A stretch of 64,000 nt of DNA from Nonomuraea wenchangensis (lineage in GTDB: Bacteria > Actinomycetota > Actinomycetes > Streptosporangiales > Streptosporangiaceae): contig NZ_FOHX01000008.1 of assembly GCF_900111685.1 (NCBI RefSeq), positions 370,803 to 434,802 of the forward strand, given 5' to 3'. Positions 32,040 to 39,900 of the stretch are shown here, piece by piece. Position 1 is the stretch's first letter, and the number at the start of each line of letters is the position of its first letter. The notes beneath the pieces are model-generated. The model was not told where the DNA came from, did not search any database, and saw only the letters and a program-made list of their open reading frames with translations. The position numbers and the translations under genes are program-made.

Positions 32040-32237
32040 ATGGTTGGTGGTCGCATGCTCATGGACACGCCCGCTCTCGACGTCGAACTGCTGGCGGTCA
32101 AGAAGCGGCTCTCCGAGCTGGAGGAGCAGGTGCGCACGCTCAGCGCGGCGAACCTGGCCCTCGTCCGCGCGATGGAAGGGCTCGACGAGCGCGTACGCGC
32201 CCGCGAGGACGACCGGCCCTTGGCCCCCACCCTCTGA
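32040..32237 (+). CDS. Small coiled-coil protein, 65 aa
   Basis: GGAGGTGA (32025-32032) lies seven bases before ATG 32040. After MVGGRMLMDTPALDVE the protein is a heptad-patterned helix (LLAVKKRLSELEEQVRTLSAANLALVRAMEGLDERVRAREDD), so a short soluble coiled coil is predicted. No family recognised. The frame is open back to 31893, but the strong ribosome binding site and the non-coding look of 31897-32039 favour the short form. A sigmaF-type promoter about 170 bp upstream suggests stress expression. Confidence 0.7.
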   Translation: MVGGRMLMDTPALDVELLAVKKRLSELEEQVRTLSAANLALVRAMEGLDERVRAREDDRPLAPTL

Positions 32238-32267
32238 ACGTCCCGCTCTTGCTAGTCAGATCATGGC

Positions 32268-32284
32268 TAGCCATACTATGGCTA
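32268..32284. promoter_or_regulatory. PadR operator: perfect 8-1-8 inverted repeat at the padR start
   Basis: TAGCCATACTATGGCTA is a perfect inverted repeat ending on the first base of the predicted padR ATG (32284). It overlaps a second perfect palindrome, ATGGCTAGCCAT (32263-32274), so three ATGGCTA half-sites lie side by side. TTGCTA (32249-32254) and CATACT (32272-32277) with a 17-bp spacer form the likely promoter that the repressor would cover. Confidence 0.75.
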
Positions 32285-32907
32285 TGCCGCCCAGGGAGAC
32301 CGTCCCGCGCTCCGCGCTGGGACTGATCGTGCTCGGGCTCCTCAACGAGGAGCCGATGCACGTCTACCGCATGCAGAAACTCATCGAGCAGTACGGCAAG
32401 GCCCGCGTGGTCAACGTCCGCCGCCGGGCCAGCCTCTACCAGAGCGTGGAACGCCTCGCCCGGCACGGGCTCGTGGAGGCACGCGAGTCCGTCAGCGGCG
32501 AAGGCGCCCCCGACCGCATCGTCTACGCCATCACCGACGAAGGCCGCGAGACCAGCGCCCGCTGGCTGCGCGAGATGCTCACCACGACCGGCGCCGAGTT
32601 CCCCGAGTTCTTCGCCGCGCTGTCCGTGCTCGCGGGCCTCACCCCCGACGACGCCCTCCACCACCTGCGGGTCCGGGCCGACCACCTGGCCGCCGACCTC
32701 GCCGCCACCGAGGCGCTCATGACCGCCGAGCCGCGCCCGCCGCGGCTGTTCCTGCTGGAGGAGGAGTGCCGCCGCCTGCTGCTGCGCACCGAGCTGGAGT
32801 GGGTGCGCGGCGTCGTGGAGGACCTGCGCGCCGGCCGTCTCACCTGGGACGAGCCGTGGCGGCTGGCCGTGCGGAGCGCGTTCGTGGCCGAGGACGGTGA
32901 CCGATGA
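32284..32907 (+). CDS. PadR-family transcriptional regulator
   Basis: A 207-aa regulator with an N-terminal winged helix (RSALGLIVLGLLNEEPMHVYRMQKLIEQYG ... SLYQSVERLARHGLVEARESVSGEGAPDRIVYAITDEGRE) and a C-terminal helical dimerisation region of the long PadR type. In-frame ATGs exist at 32263, 32278 and 32284; I prefer 32284 because the promoter would place the transcript start there (leaderless) and the earlier ATGs are part of the operator. ATGA overlap with the hydrolase gene it presumably controls. Confidence 0.85.
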   Translation: MPPRETVPRSALGLIVLGLLNEEPMHVYRMQKLIEQYGKARVVNVRRRASLYQSVERLARHGLVEARESVSGEGAPDRIVYAITDEGRETSARWLREMLTTTGAEFPEFFAALSVLAGLTPDDALHHLRVRADHLAADLAATEALMTAEPRPPRLFLLEEECRRLLLRTELEWVRGVVEDLRAGRLTWDEPWRLAVRSAFVAEDGDR

Positions 32908-33758
32908 GCGAGCTGCGCCTGCCCGGCGTGGGACTCCACTACGAGGTGGCGGGCTCGGGCCCGGCGCTGCTGCTGATCCCCGGCGGCACCGACGACGCCC
33001 GCGACTTCGCCGGCCTCCTGCCTCACCTGACCGCCAAATACACCGTCATCTCCTACGACCCGCGGGGCAACTCCCGCAGCGCGCTCGACGGTCCTCCGGC
33101 GGACGTCACGGTCGAGACCCACGCCGATGACGCCCTGCGGCTGCTCCTGGCCCTTACGGGGGACGGGCGCGTACGGGTGTTCGGCACGAGCGCCGGCGCC
33201 CAGGTCGCTCTCGCGTTGACGGCGGCGGCGCCGGACCTGGTGGACACCGTGGTCGCGCACGAGCCGCCCGCGCTGAACGCCCTGCCGGACGGCGACCCGC
33301 GCCGCGACCTGGCCCGCGAGGTCGGCGAGAGCTACCGGGCGGGCGGCGTCGCGGCGGCGCTGGCCACCTATGTCGCCGGCTCCGGGCTGGACCGGATGCC
33401 CGAGGGACCGGCCGCCGAGAGCGCGGAGGCCGCCGCGGACATGGGATCCAAACTGGGCCGCATGCAGGCGAACGCCGACTTCTTCTTCGCCCGTCACGCG
33501 TCGGCGACCGCCACGTACCTGCCCGACGTGGCCGCCCTGCGGGGCGGCGCGGCCCGGATCGTGCTCGCCGCGGGCGAGCAGTCGGCCGGGCAGCTCGCCC
33601 ACGACGCCGCGCTCGCCCTGGCCGGGCGGCTGGGCCTGCGGGCGGTCACCTTTCCCGGCGGGCACGCGGGCTACGTCACCCATCCCACGGGGTTCGCCCG
33701 CGCGCTGCGCGACGTCCTGGACGCCTCCCTGACGGGGGACGTCGGCACTACTGCCTGA
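32904..33758 (+). CDS. Alpha/beta-fold hydrolase
   Basis: A 284-aa hydrolase: oxyanion region LLLIPGGTDDARDF, YDPRGNSRS, nucleophile elbow VFGTSAGAQVAL, and a late His in FPGGHAGYVTHP. Typical of soluble esterases or C-C hydrolases; substrate unknown. It is the second gene of a PadR-controlled operon, suggesting a role in handling a xenobiotic or phenolic ester, though this is inference. Its last 11 bases overlap the end of the convergent FG-GAP lipoprotein gene. Confidence 0.88.
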   Translation: MSELRLPGVGLHYEVAGSGPALLLIPGGTDDARDFAGLLPHLTAKYTVISYDPRGNSRSALDGPPADVTVETHADDALRLLLALTGDGRVRVFGTSAGAQVALALTAAAPDLVDTVVAHEPPALNALPDGDPRRDLAREVGESYRAGGVAAALATYVAGSGLDRMPEGPAAESAEAAADMGSKLGRMQANADFFFARHASATATYLPDVAALRGGAARIVLAAGEQSAGQLAHDAALALAGRLGLRAVTFPGGHAGYVTHPTGFARALRDVLDASLTGDVGTTA

Positions 33759-35058
33759 TCCCGCCTTCCCTGTGCCGGGTCTCCTCGCCCCTGCCCGCGA
33801 GGTCGAACGTCTGCAGGGTCCTGCCCTCGGCGTCGATCCGCCAGAAGCGGGCGAAGCCCAGGCCGCCGCGCCAGACGCGGAGCAGCTCGGCCTTGCCGTC
33901 GCCGTCATGGTCGGCCACCGACCAGGTCGTCACCACGCCTGACCGCCATTCCTTGAGTCGCTTCCCCTCGGGGGTCCGGTCGGGGCCCCGGTGGGTGACG
34001 ACCAGGCCGGGGCGGCGCAGTCCTTGCGGGGAGCCGGTCAGGATCTCCGCCCGGCCGGTGGCGCGGGCGGAGGCGGCGACCTCGCCGGAGACGAGGTCGT
34101 CCCGGCCGTCACCGTTCAGGTCTCCGGAGGCGAGGCCGCCGCGCAGGCCGGTGAGGATCTGCGGTTCGCCGCCGCGGCCGTGGAAGACGCGGGTGACGCC
34201 GTCGACGGACGGGGCCTCCGTCTCGAAGCCGGGCTCGTCGTTGCGCGCTCCGCTGTCGCCGATCGCCACGTCGCGGCGGCCGTCGCCGTCGAAGTCGCCG
34301 AACACGGCCGAACTGCCCGTGGCCACCTCGCGGAACTCGCCGCCGGCGAGGAGCCAGGCGCGGGCCTGCTCGCCGTCGTCGGGTCCGTACAGGACCGCGC
34401 CCGGCCCGTGCGGGTCGGTGACCAGCCGGCCCGGCCACTCGCCTTCGGGCAGCGGCCGGCTCGTCTCGCGGGCCGGTCGGCCGGACCTGGTGAACGGGCC
34501 GTGGAGGAGGACGAGCCGCGAGCGGTCCGCGCCGTCGCCCTTGTCGACCGCCATGAGGTCGATCGCGTCGTCGCCGTCGAGGTCGGCCACGCCGGAGCCG
34601 CCGTCGAAGGCCAGGACGGTGGCCGGACCCTGCCCGCCCCAGAAGATCGACAACGCGGCGTCGCTGATGACGACGTCGGCGCAGCCGTCGCCGTCGAGAT
34701 CCGCGAGCTGCGGGACCGCCTCACCGGACATGCTCCCGTCGCCCTCGACCCGCGCCGTGGACGGATCGAGCCCGCGCGGCGATCCCCGCACCACCACGAG
34801 CTGCCCCCGCTCCAGCGGCTCGCCCGTGGCGCCCCGCCAGACGAAGGCGAGGTCGGCGTAGCCGTCGCCGTCGAGGTCGCCGGGCACCCCGTCACCGCCG
34901 CACCGCGGCTCCGGCCGCGGGTACGGCGAGGCGGCCGGGGTGACCATGACCGGGGAGGACGCGCCGGCCGCGGACGGGGCCGGTGACGCGGCAGGGCGGG
35001 AGGCGGCGCAGCCGGCGAGCGTCAACGCCACGAGGGCGACGCCCAGCTTCCTCACCAT
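33748..35058 (-). CDS. FG-GAP/VCBS-repeat lipoprotein
   Basis: A 436-aa lipoprotein: signal peptide MVRKLGVALVALTLAGC with lipobox LAGC, an Ala/Ser/Pro linker, then about six beta-propeller blades, each with a calcium-loop motif of the D-x-D-G-D-G type (DLDGDGYAD, DLDGDGCAD, DLDGDDAID, DFDGDGRRD, DLNGDGRDD, DHDGDGKAE). This is the integrin-alpha-like FG-GAP arrangement, usually an extracellular binding or scaffolding propeller. No enzymatic motif is visible. Single gene, possibly with its own promoter in the 57-bp gap to the fusion enzyme gene. Confidence 0.85.
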   Translation of the reverse strand: MVRKLGVALVALTLAGCAASRPAASPAPSAAGASSPVMVTPAASPYPRPEPRCGGDGVPGDLDGDGYADLAFVWRGATGEPLERGQLVVVRGSPRGLDPSTARVEGDGSMSGEAVPQLADLDGDGCADVVISDAALSIFWGGQGPATVLAFDGGSGVADLDGDDAIDLMAVDKGDGADRSRLVLLHGPFTRSGRPARETSRPLPEGEWPGRLVTDPHGPGAVLYGPDDGEQARAWLLAGGEFREVATGSSAVFGDFDGDGRRDVAIGDSGARNDEPGFETEAPSVDGVTRVFHGRGGEPQILTGLRGGLASGDLNGDGRDDLVSGEVAASARATGRAEILTGSPQGLRRPGLVVTHRGPDRTPEGKRLKEWRSGVVTTWSVADHDGDGKAELLRVWRGGLGFARFWRIDAEGRTLQTFDLAGRGEETRHREGGIRQ

Positions 35059-35115
35059 GTCGGCCCACTATGCCGCAATCCAGGACGTCACGCTCCCCCG
35101 TCGAGGGAACGGCGC

Positions 35116-36771
35116 TCAAGGGCGCCGGCGGGCCCTGATCACGTAGTCCGCGTGGGTGCCGGGGGTGCCGTCGGGCGCGCTGCGCTCGCGGGTGAACTCC
35201 TCGCAGGTCAGCACCTCCCACCCGGGCCCGGTCAGCTCGACCGCGTCGAGGACGTCGCCCGGCGTCGGGAAGGCGACCTCGACGGGTGGCTGCTCCATCC
35301 AGGACGGCCAGCCCAGGTGACCGGTGATCAGCAGTGTCCCGCCGGGCACGACGGCCGCCGCGGCCTTGCGCAGCACCTCCTCGCGCGGCAACTGCACCGG
35401 GGAGTGCAGGTAGCTCGCGCTGACCAGGTCGTAGGAGCCGTCGGGGAAGGACGTCGCCAGGTCGTGGCGGCGCCACTCGATCCGGTCGGCCACGCCCGCC
35501 CGCTCCGCCTCCTCGGCGGCGCGGTCCAGCGCCACCTGGGAGATGTCGGCGGCGGTGACCCGCCAGCCGCGCTGGGCCAGCCAGACGGCGTCGGCTCCCT
35601 CGCCGCAGCCGAGGTCGAGGGCGCGGCCGGGCGGCAGGCCGGTGACCTCGCGGACGAGGGCGACGTTGGGCGCGCCGCTCCAGATACGGTCCTGCTCGCC
35701 GTAGCGGCCGTCCCAGAACTCCTCCGCCGTGACCCCTTCGGGCACCTCGAAGCCGCTGTGCCCGTGCCCGTGACCGTGACCGTGCTGGTTCTTCGGGTCA
35801 TGGCCGGCCGCGCGGCGGGCGGCGACGGCGCGGCGGGTCTCCTGCTCGATCAGGTCGGCGTTGATGGCCGCCCCCGCCCGTACGCCGCCCGCCGCCGCCG
35901 CGATGACCTGGTCGGTCACGTTGACGGCGTTGCCCGCCACCCACACGCCCGGCACGCCGGTGGCGCCGGTCGCGTCCGCGGGCACGTGGGTGCCGATGAC
36001 GTGCCCGGCCATGACCAGCTCCGCCGTCTCCAGCCCCAGACCGGGCAGCAGGTCGGCGCGGACGCTGAGCCGGGTGCCGACGGCGAGCGCCTCGCACGCC
36101 ACCACCCGCCCGCCGTCCAGCCGCACCCCGGTCAGCCCGCCCTCGCCGTTCTCCAGGCCGGCCACCCGCTCCTCGACCACGGTGACGCCCCGCGCGGCCA
36201 GCTTCTCGCGCTGCTCGTCGTCCGGCCGGGGCCCGTCGTGCAGGAAGAACGTCACCCGCTCGCTCCACTGCCGCCACAGCAGCGCCTGGTGCACCCCCAG
36301 CGGCCCGGTGGACAGCACCCCGATGGCCCGGTCGCGCACCTCCCACCCATGGCAGTACGGGCAGTGCAGCACGTCCTTCCCCCACCGCTCGGCGAGGCCC
36401 GGCACGTCCGGCAGCTCGTCCACCAGGCCGGTGGCCAGCAGCAGCCGCTCGGCCACGACCGTCGATCCGTCCGCCAGCGTCACCCGGAACGGGCCCGGCT
36501 CCTCGCCGCCCAGGCGCTCGGCCGCGACGACGGTCCCGGTGACGATCTCGCCGCCGTACCCGGTGACCTCCTCGCGGCCGATGGCCAGCAGCTCGTGCGG
36601 CGGCACGCCCTCCCTGGTCAGGAAGGTGTGCACGCCCTGGGCGGGGGCGTTGCGCGGCCGGCCCGCGTCCACGACCAGCACCTTGCGCCGCGCCCGCCCC
36701 AGGGTCAGCGCCCCGCTCAGCCCGGCGGCCCCGCCGCCCACGATCACCACGTCGTACTTCGTGTCCACCAC
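35116..36771 (-). CDS. Fusion of thioredoxin-reductase-like flavoprotein and SAM-dependent methyltransferase
   Basis: A 551-aa two-enzyme protein. Residues about 3-305: TrxR-like domain with FAD motif VVIVGGGAAGLSGALTLGRA, redox pair CPYC in LHCPYCHGWE, and C-terminal VPGVWVAGNAVNVTDQVIAAAAGG; the usual second nucleotide motif GGGDSA is degenerate (GVLSTGPLGVHQA). A His-rich linker (HGHGHGHGHS) follows, then a class I methyltransferase (ALDLGCGEGADAVWLAQRGWRVTAADIS). The pairing suggests reduction then methylation of a thiol/selenol or metalloid, as inference. Start at GTG 36771, six bases after GGAAGGA. Divergent from an XRE-cupin regulator. Confidence 0.85.
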   Translation of the reverse strand: MVDTKYDVVIVGGGAAGLSGALTLGRARRKVLVVDAGRPRNAPAQGVHTFLTREGVPPHELLAIGREEVTGYGGEIVTGTVVAAERLGGEEPGPFRVTLADGSTVVAERLLLATGLVDELPDVPGLAERWGKDVLHCPYCHGWEVRDRAIGVLSTGPLGVHQALLWRQWSERVTFFLHDGPRPDDEQREKLAARGVTVVEERVAGLENGEGGLTGVRLDGGRVVACEALAVGTRLSVRADLLPGLGLETAELVMAGHVIGTHVPADATGATGVPGVWVAGNAVNVTDQVIAAAAGGVRAGAAINADLIEQETRRAVAARRAAGHDPKNQHGHGHGHGHSGFEVPEGVTAEEFWDGRYGEQDRIWSGAPNVALVREVTGLPPGRALDLGCGEGADAVWLAQRGWRVTAADISQVALDRAAEEAERAGVADRIEWRRHDLATSFPDGSYDLVSASYLHSPVQLPREEVLRKAAAAVVPGGTLLITGHLGWPSWMEQPPVEVAFPTPGDVLDAVELTGPGWEVLTCEEFTRERSAPDGTPGTHADYVIRARRRP

Positions 36772-36838
36772 TTCGGTTCCTTCCGCGTCGCGTCGTGACG
36801 CCACTGTCCGCGATCAGCGGCCGAATTGACAAACTTCG

Positions 36839-36853
36839 TTGCCGGAATGGCAA
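36839..36853. promoter_or_regulatory. Inverted repeat in the divergent promoter of the XRE-cupin regulator
   Basis: TTGCCGGAATGGCAA is a perfect 5-5-5 inverted repeat. It lies between TTGACA (36826-36831) and CAAAAT (36851-36856), the candidate -35 and -10 of the regulator gene, eight bases from whose -10 the GTG start (36864) begins. Position suits autoregulation. Confidence 0.55.
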
Positions 36854-36863
36854 AATCGAGAGG

Positions 36864-37445
36864 GTGGAGGACCTAGACGAGACGCTGCAGTCGGTGGGGC
36901 CGCGGTTGCGTGCCCTGCGCCAGGAGCGCGACGTGACGCTGGCGGAGCTGTCCAAGAGCACCGGCATCTCGGTCAGCACGCTGTCGCGGCTGGAGTCCGG
37001 GCACCGCAAGCCCACTCTGGAGCTGCTGCTGCCGCTGGCCCGCGCCCACCAGGTGCAGCTCGACGAGCTGGTGGGCGCGCCCGTCACGGGCGATCCGCGG
37101 GTGACCATGCGGCCGGTCAAGCGCAACGGCGTGACCTGGATCCCGCTGAGCCGCAGTCCGGGCGGGCTGCAGGCGGTCAAGCTGATCTACCCGCCCGGCT
37201 GGCCGGGCTTCGTGCCCGAGCAGCGGGTCCACGAGGGTTACGACTGGCTTTACATGCTCTCGGGGCGGCTGCGGCTGCTGCTCGGCCCGCACGAGGTGGT
37301 GCTGAAGGCGGGCGAGGCGGCGGAGTTCGACACCCGCACCCCGCACGCCTTCCACAACCCGGGCGACGAGCCGGCCGAGGTGCTGGCCCTGTTCGGGCCG
37401 CAGGGCGAGCGCATGCACGTACGCGCCCGTCCTGCCCCCAAATAG
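36864..37445 (+). CDS. XRE-family regulator with C-terminal cupin
   Basis: A 193-aa protein: N-terminal HTH (LRALRQERDVTLAELSKSTGISVSTLSRLESGHRKPTLELLLPLARAH) and C-terminal cupin_2 sensor (VHEGYDWLYMLSGRLRLLLGPHEVVLKAGEAAEFDTRTPHAFHNPG). Cupin-XRE proteins usually bind a small ligand in the cupin barrel. Start taken at GTG 36864, where a -10 element seven bases upstream implies a leaderless mRNA. It diverges from the TrxR/methyltransferase fusion and probably controls it. Confidence 0.85.
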   Translation: MEDLDETLQSVGPRLRALRQERDVTLAELSKSTGISVSTLSRLESGHRKPTLELLLPLARAHQVQLDELVGAPVTGDPRVTMRPVKRNGVTWIPLSRSPGGLQAVKLIYPPGWPGFVPEQRVHEGYDWLYMLSGRLRLLLGPHEVVLKAGEAAEFDTRTPHAFHNPGDEPAEVLALFGPQGERMHVRARPAPK

Positions 37446-37458
37446 CCCCGGTGCGGGG

Positions 37459-37929
37459 TCAGCCGCGGGTGTCGTCGGTGCCGAAGCCGTCCAGCGCCTG
37501 GCGCTCCTCGGCGGCCTGCAGCTCCTGGAAAATGGTGATGTGCATGCCGCCGGGCGCGTCGAGACGGGCGTTCAGCGACTGCCACGGGGTGACGGTCGGC
37601 GGCGCCACCTCGCTCGCGCCGGCCTCGACCAGCCGCTCGGTCGTGCCGCGCGAGTCGTCCACCTCGAACGCCACCCGGAACTTGGGCGCGACCTGCCGCC
37701 CCACCTCGACCTCGTCGATCATCTTCTTCTGCGCCGGGTTGGCGATCTCCAGGGTGGCCCGGCCGGCGTCGAGGATCGCCACCCGGGCGCCGTCGCCGGT
37801 GGAGAAGGCCGCCTCCTCGGGCAGCCCCAGGACGTCGCGGTAGAAGGCCAGCGCGGCATCGTAGTCCTCGACCTCGACGACCAGGCGAAGCTGGCGGACG
37901 GGGCCGCGGTCCTCGGCGTGCGTGCTCAA
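37459..37929 (-). CDS. VOC-family (glyoxalase/dioxygenase fold) protein
   Basis: A 156-aa vicinal-oxygen-chelate protein: VRQLRLVVEVEDYDAALAFYRDVLGLPEEAAFSTGDGARVAILDAG ... LNARLDAPGGMHITIFQEL. Only some of the metal-ligand His/Glu positions are evident, so an antibiotic-resistance-type or glyoxalase-type function cannot be assigned. Start is TTG 37929, six bases after GAGGAG. Convergent with the XRE-cupin gene, 13 bp apart. Confidence 0.83.
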   Translation of the reverse strand: MSTHAEDRGPVRQLRLVVEVEDYDAALAFYRDVLGLPEEAAFSTGDGARVAILDAGRATLEIANPAQKKMIDEVEVGRQVAPKFRVAFEVDDSRGTTERLVEAGASEVAPPTVTPWQSLNARLDAPGGMHITIFQELQAAEERQALDGFGTDDTRG

Positions 37930-38012
37930 TGCGTGCTCCTCAGTGGGCGAGTGTGCGGATGCTTCCCCCTCGGCAACCCGCGCGGGCCGCGCGATCATCC
38001 CCGGCGGGCCGG

Positions 38013-38906
38013 TCAGCCGCGTCCGTAGCGGTCCTCGGCCCGCCAGAAGTACCAGAACCCGCCGACAAGAGTGACCACCGCCCAGCACAGGCACGACAGC
38101 CACACCATGGACGGGGGCGTGTGACGGTCGAGGAGCAGGTCGCGCATGAACTCGATGAACGAGGCCGCCGGATTGAGGTACATCGCCGTGGCGACCCACT
38201 CGGGCAGCCCGGCCGAGCCGACGACCTTGTCGTGGATGGCGAAGAACACGCCCGAGGCGTACAGCCAGGTGCGCATGATGAACGGCAGGAGCTGGCCGAG
38301 GTCGCGGAGGGACGCCCCGAGCCGGGCCATGACCAGCCCCGCCCCGATGTTGAACATCGTCTGCAGCAGCAGGACCACCGGGACCATCAGCCAGAACCAG
38401 CTGATCGGCTCCCCGGTGATGAGCACGATGACCAGCAGCACCCCCATCGAGACGGCGAGCTGCTGCAGCTCCTGGATCGTGTACGCCAGCGGCAGCGAGG
38501 CCCGCGGGAAGTGCAGCGCCCGGATGAGGGACAGGTTCCCGGAGATGGATCTGGCCCCCGCGGTGACCGTGCGCTGCGTGTAGGTGAACACGAACATCCC
38601 GGTCAGCAGGAACGCCGGATAGTTCGGGATGTTCTTGCTGCCGCCCAGGATGAGGCCGAACATCACATAGTAGATGGCCGCGTTCAGCAGCGGCGTGAGG
38701 ACCTGCCACAACTGCCCCAGCGCCGACCCCGAGTATTTCGAGACGTTGCGCGAGGTGGCGTAGGTCAGGATGAAATGGCGGCGTTCCCAGAGCTGGCGCA
38801 GGTAGGCGGGGAAGCGGGGGCGCGCGATGGCGGGGCGCAGCCCGTGCTTCCTGGCGAGCTCGGCGAGCGACCCGCTCTCGGGCGCGGTCTCTTCCAGTTG
38901 GCTCAT
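38013..38906 (-). CDS. ABC-2 type transporter permease (TagG/Wzm-like)
   Basis: A 297-aa integral membrane protein with six predicted helices. Sequence features of polysaccharide/teichoic-acid exporters: WERRHFILTYATSRNVSKYSGSALGQLWQVLTPLLNAAIYYVMFGLI and the C-terminal YLNPAASFIEFMRDLLLDRHTPPS. It would form the channel for an O-antigen- or teichoic-acid-like glycan. The partner ATPase (TagH/Wzt) normally adjacent is not in this window on either side, which is unusual. GAGGT lies just before ATG 38906. Confidence 0.87.
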   Translation of the reverse strand: MSQLEETAPESGSLAELARKHGLRPAIARPRFPAYLRQLWERRHFILTYATSRNVSKYSGSALGQLWQVLTPLLNAAIYYVMFGLILGGSKNIPNYPAFLLTGMFVFTYTQRTVTAGARSISGNLSLIRALHFPRASLPLAYTIQELQQLAVSMGVLLVIVLITGEPISWFWLMVPVVLLLQTMFNIGAGLVMARLGASLRDLGQLLPFIMRTWLYASGVFFAIHDKVVGSAGLPEWVATAMYLNPAASFIEFMRDLLLDRHTPPSMVWLSCLCWAVVTLVGGFWYFWRAEDRYGRG

Positions 38907-38999
38907 GGGCACCTCGGTCGCGACGGTCCGACAACCGGGGATGCTAGCAAGGGACTCGCGTGTCTTCCCTGCTTATGGCCGTGGACGGGCGGCGCGGCG

Positions 39000-39812
39000 T
39001 CAGGGGACGGTCACGCCGGTGATGGCGAAGCGCTCCACCTCGGCGACGTGGCCGCCGGTGGAGGCCACGACGGTCAGCGTCGTGCCGGGCGCCGGTCTGA
39101 AGGTGAGCCTGGCCGACCAAGGGGATTTCTCGCCGCCCGCGCCCACGCAGCAGTGCTCGCCGAGCGCCTTGTCGCCGCCGGGACGGCGCACCTGGACGCG
39201 GATGCTCTCGTCCACGCCGGTGATCCGGCCGCCGACCGTCATCGGGGAGCCGACGGAGGCGCCGTACTCGGGGGTGGTGAGGGAGAAGGTGGTGTCGTCG
39301 GTGCCGACGACCTCCCAGGGGGCGTCCGCGCCTTCCCCGTAGCGGACCAGGTGGACGACGGCGGCGACCATCGGGCGCGGGCCATCCTCGGCGGCCAGGC
39401 CGACGTGCACGCGGGCGTGGGCCCCGTCGAGGTTCGTCTTCACCGCGCGGTCGATCTCGCTGAAGCCGAGGTGGTCGCGGGCGAACCGGACCGCGGTCCG
39501 AGCCGGGTCGAGGTGCCAGGCGCCGGCGCCGTCCTCGCGGTGGCGGCTCCGCCACGCCTCCGCCGCCGCGGCGTCGGCGAACGGCCACAGCGGCTGGTAG
39601 CGCCCGGCCACGAGGTCACGGGACGTCGGCGGCGGGGAGGTCCCGGCGGGCGAGCCCGCCGAGGGTGACGTCGCCGAGGGCGGGGTCGTGGAGGGAGGGG
39701 CGGGGGACGAGACGGCAGGGGACGAGGTGCGGCCCGGCTCGCCGCCACAGCCCGCCACGGCCGACCCCAGCGCGATCAGCAGGACCACGGCGCGGCCGGT
39801 GCGTGCTGTCAT
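39000..39812 (-). CDS. Lipoprotein with Gmad2-like immunoglobulin-fold domain
   Basis: A 270-aa lipoprotein: signal MTARTGRAVVLLIALGSAVAGC with lipobox, a Ser/Pro/Thr spacer (residues about 27-65), a central domain (YQPLWPFADAAAAEAWRSRHREDG ...), and a C-terminal stretch (VGSPMTVGGRITGVDESIRVQVRRPGG ... TTLTVVASTGGHVAEVERFAITGV) matching the Gmad2 pattern seen on spore-germination and envelope proteins. Surface-exposed role inferred. Follows cydB on the same strand after a terminator-like hairpin. Confidence 0.7.
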   Translation of the reverse strand: MTARTGRAVVLLIALGSAVAGCGGEPGRTSSPAVSSPAPPSTTPPSATSPSAGSPAGTSPPPTSRDLVAGRYQPLWPFADAAAAEAWRSRHREDGAGAWHLDPARTAVRFARDHLGFSEIDRAVKTNLDGAHARVHVGLAAEDGPRPMVAAVVHLVRYGEGADAPWEVVGTDDTTFSLTTPEYGASVGSPMTVGGRITGVDESIRVQVRRPGGDKALGEHCCVGAGGEKSPWSARLTFRPAPGTTLTVVASTGGHVAEVERFAITGVTVP

Positions 39813-39870
39813 GTCATGCCTCCTGGGGGTGGGGGTTCAACGCCTGCCGTCGGGGGTCCTACCCTGCCAG

Positions 39871-39900
39871 CCTGAAGCCCCACCGTGCCGGGACTTCAGG
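39871..39900 (-). terminator. Hairpin terminator at the end of cydB
   Basis: On the minus strand an 11-bp stem (CCTGAAGTCCC with GGGGCTTCAGG, one G-U pair) and 9-nt loop overlaps the cydB stop codon. It would end the cydAB transcript before the lipoprotein gene. Confidence 0.6.
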
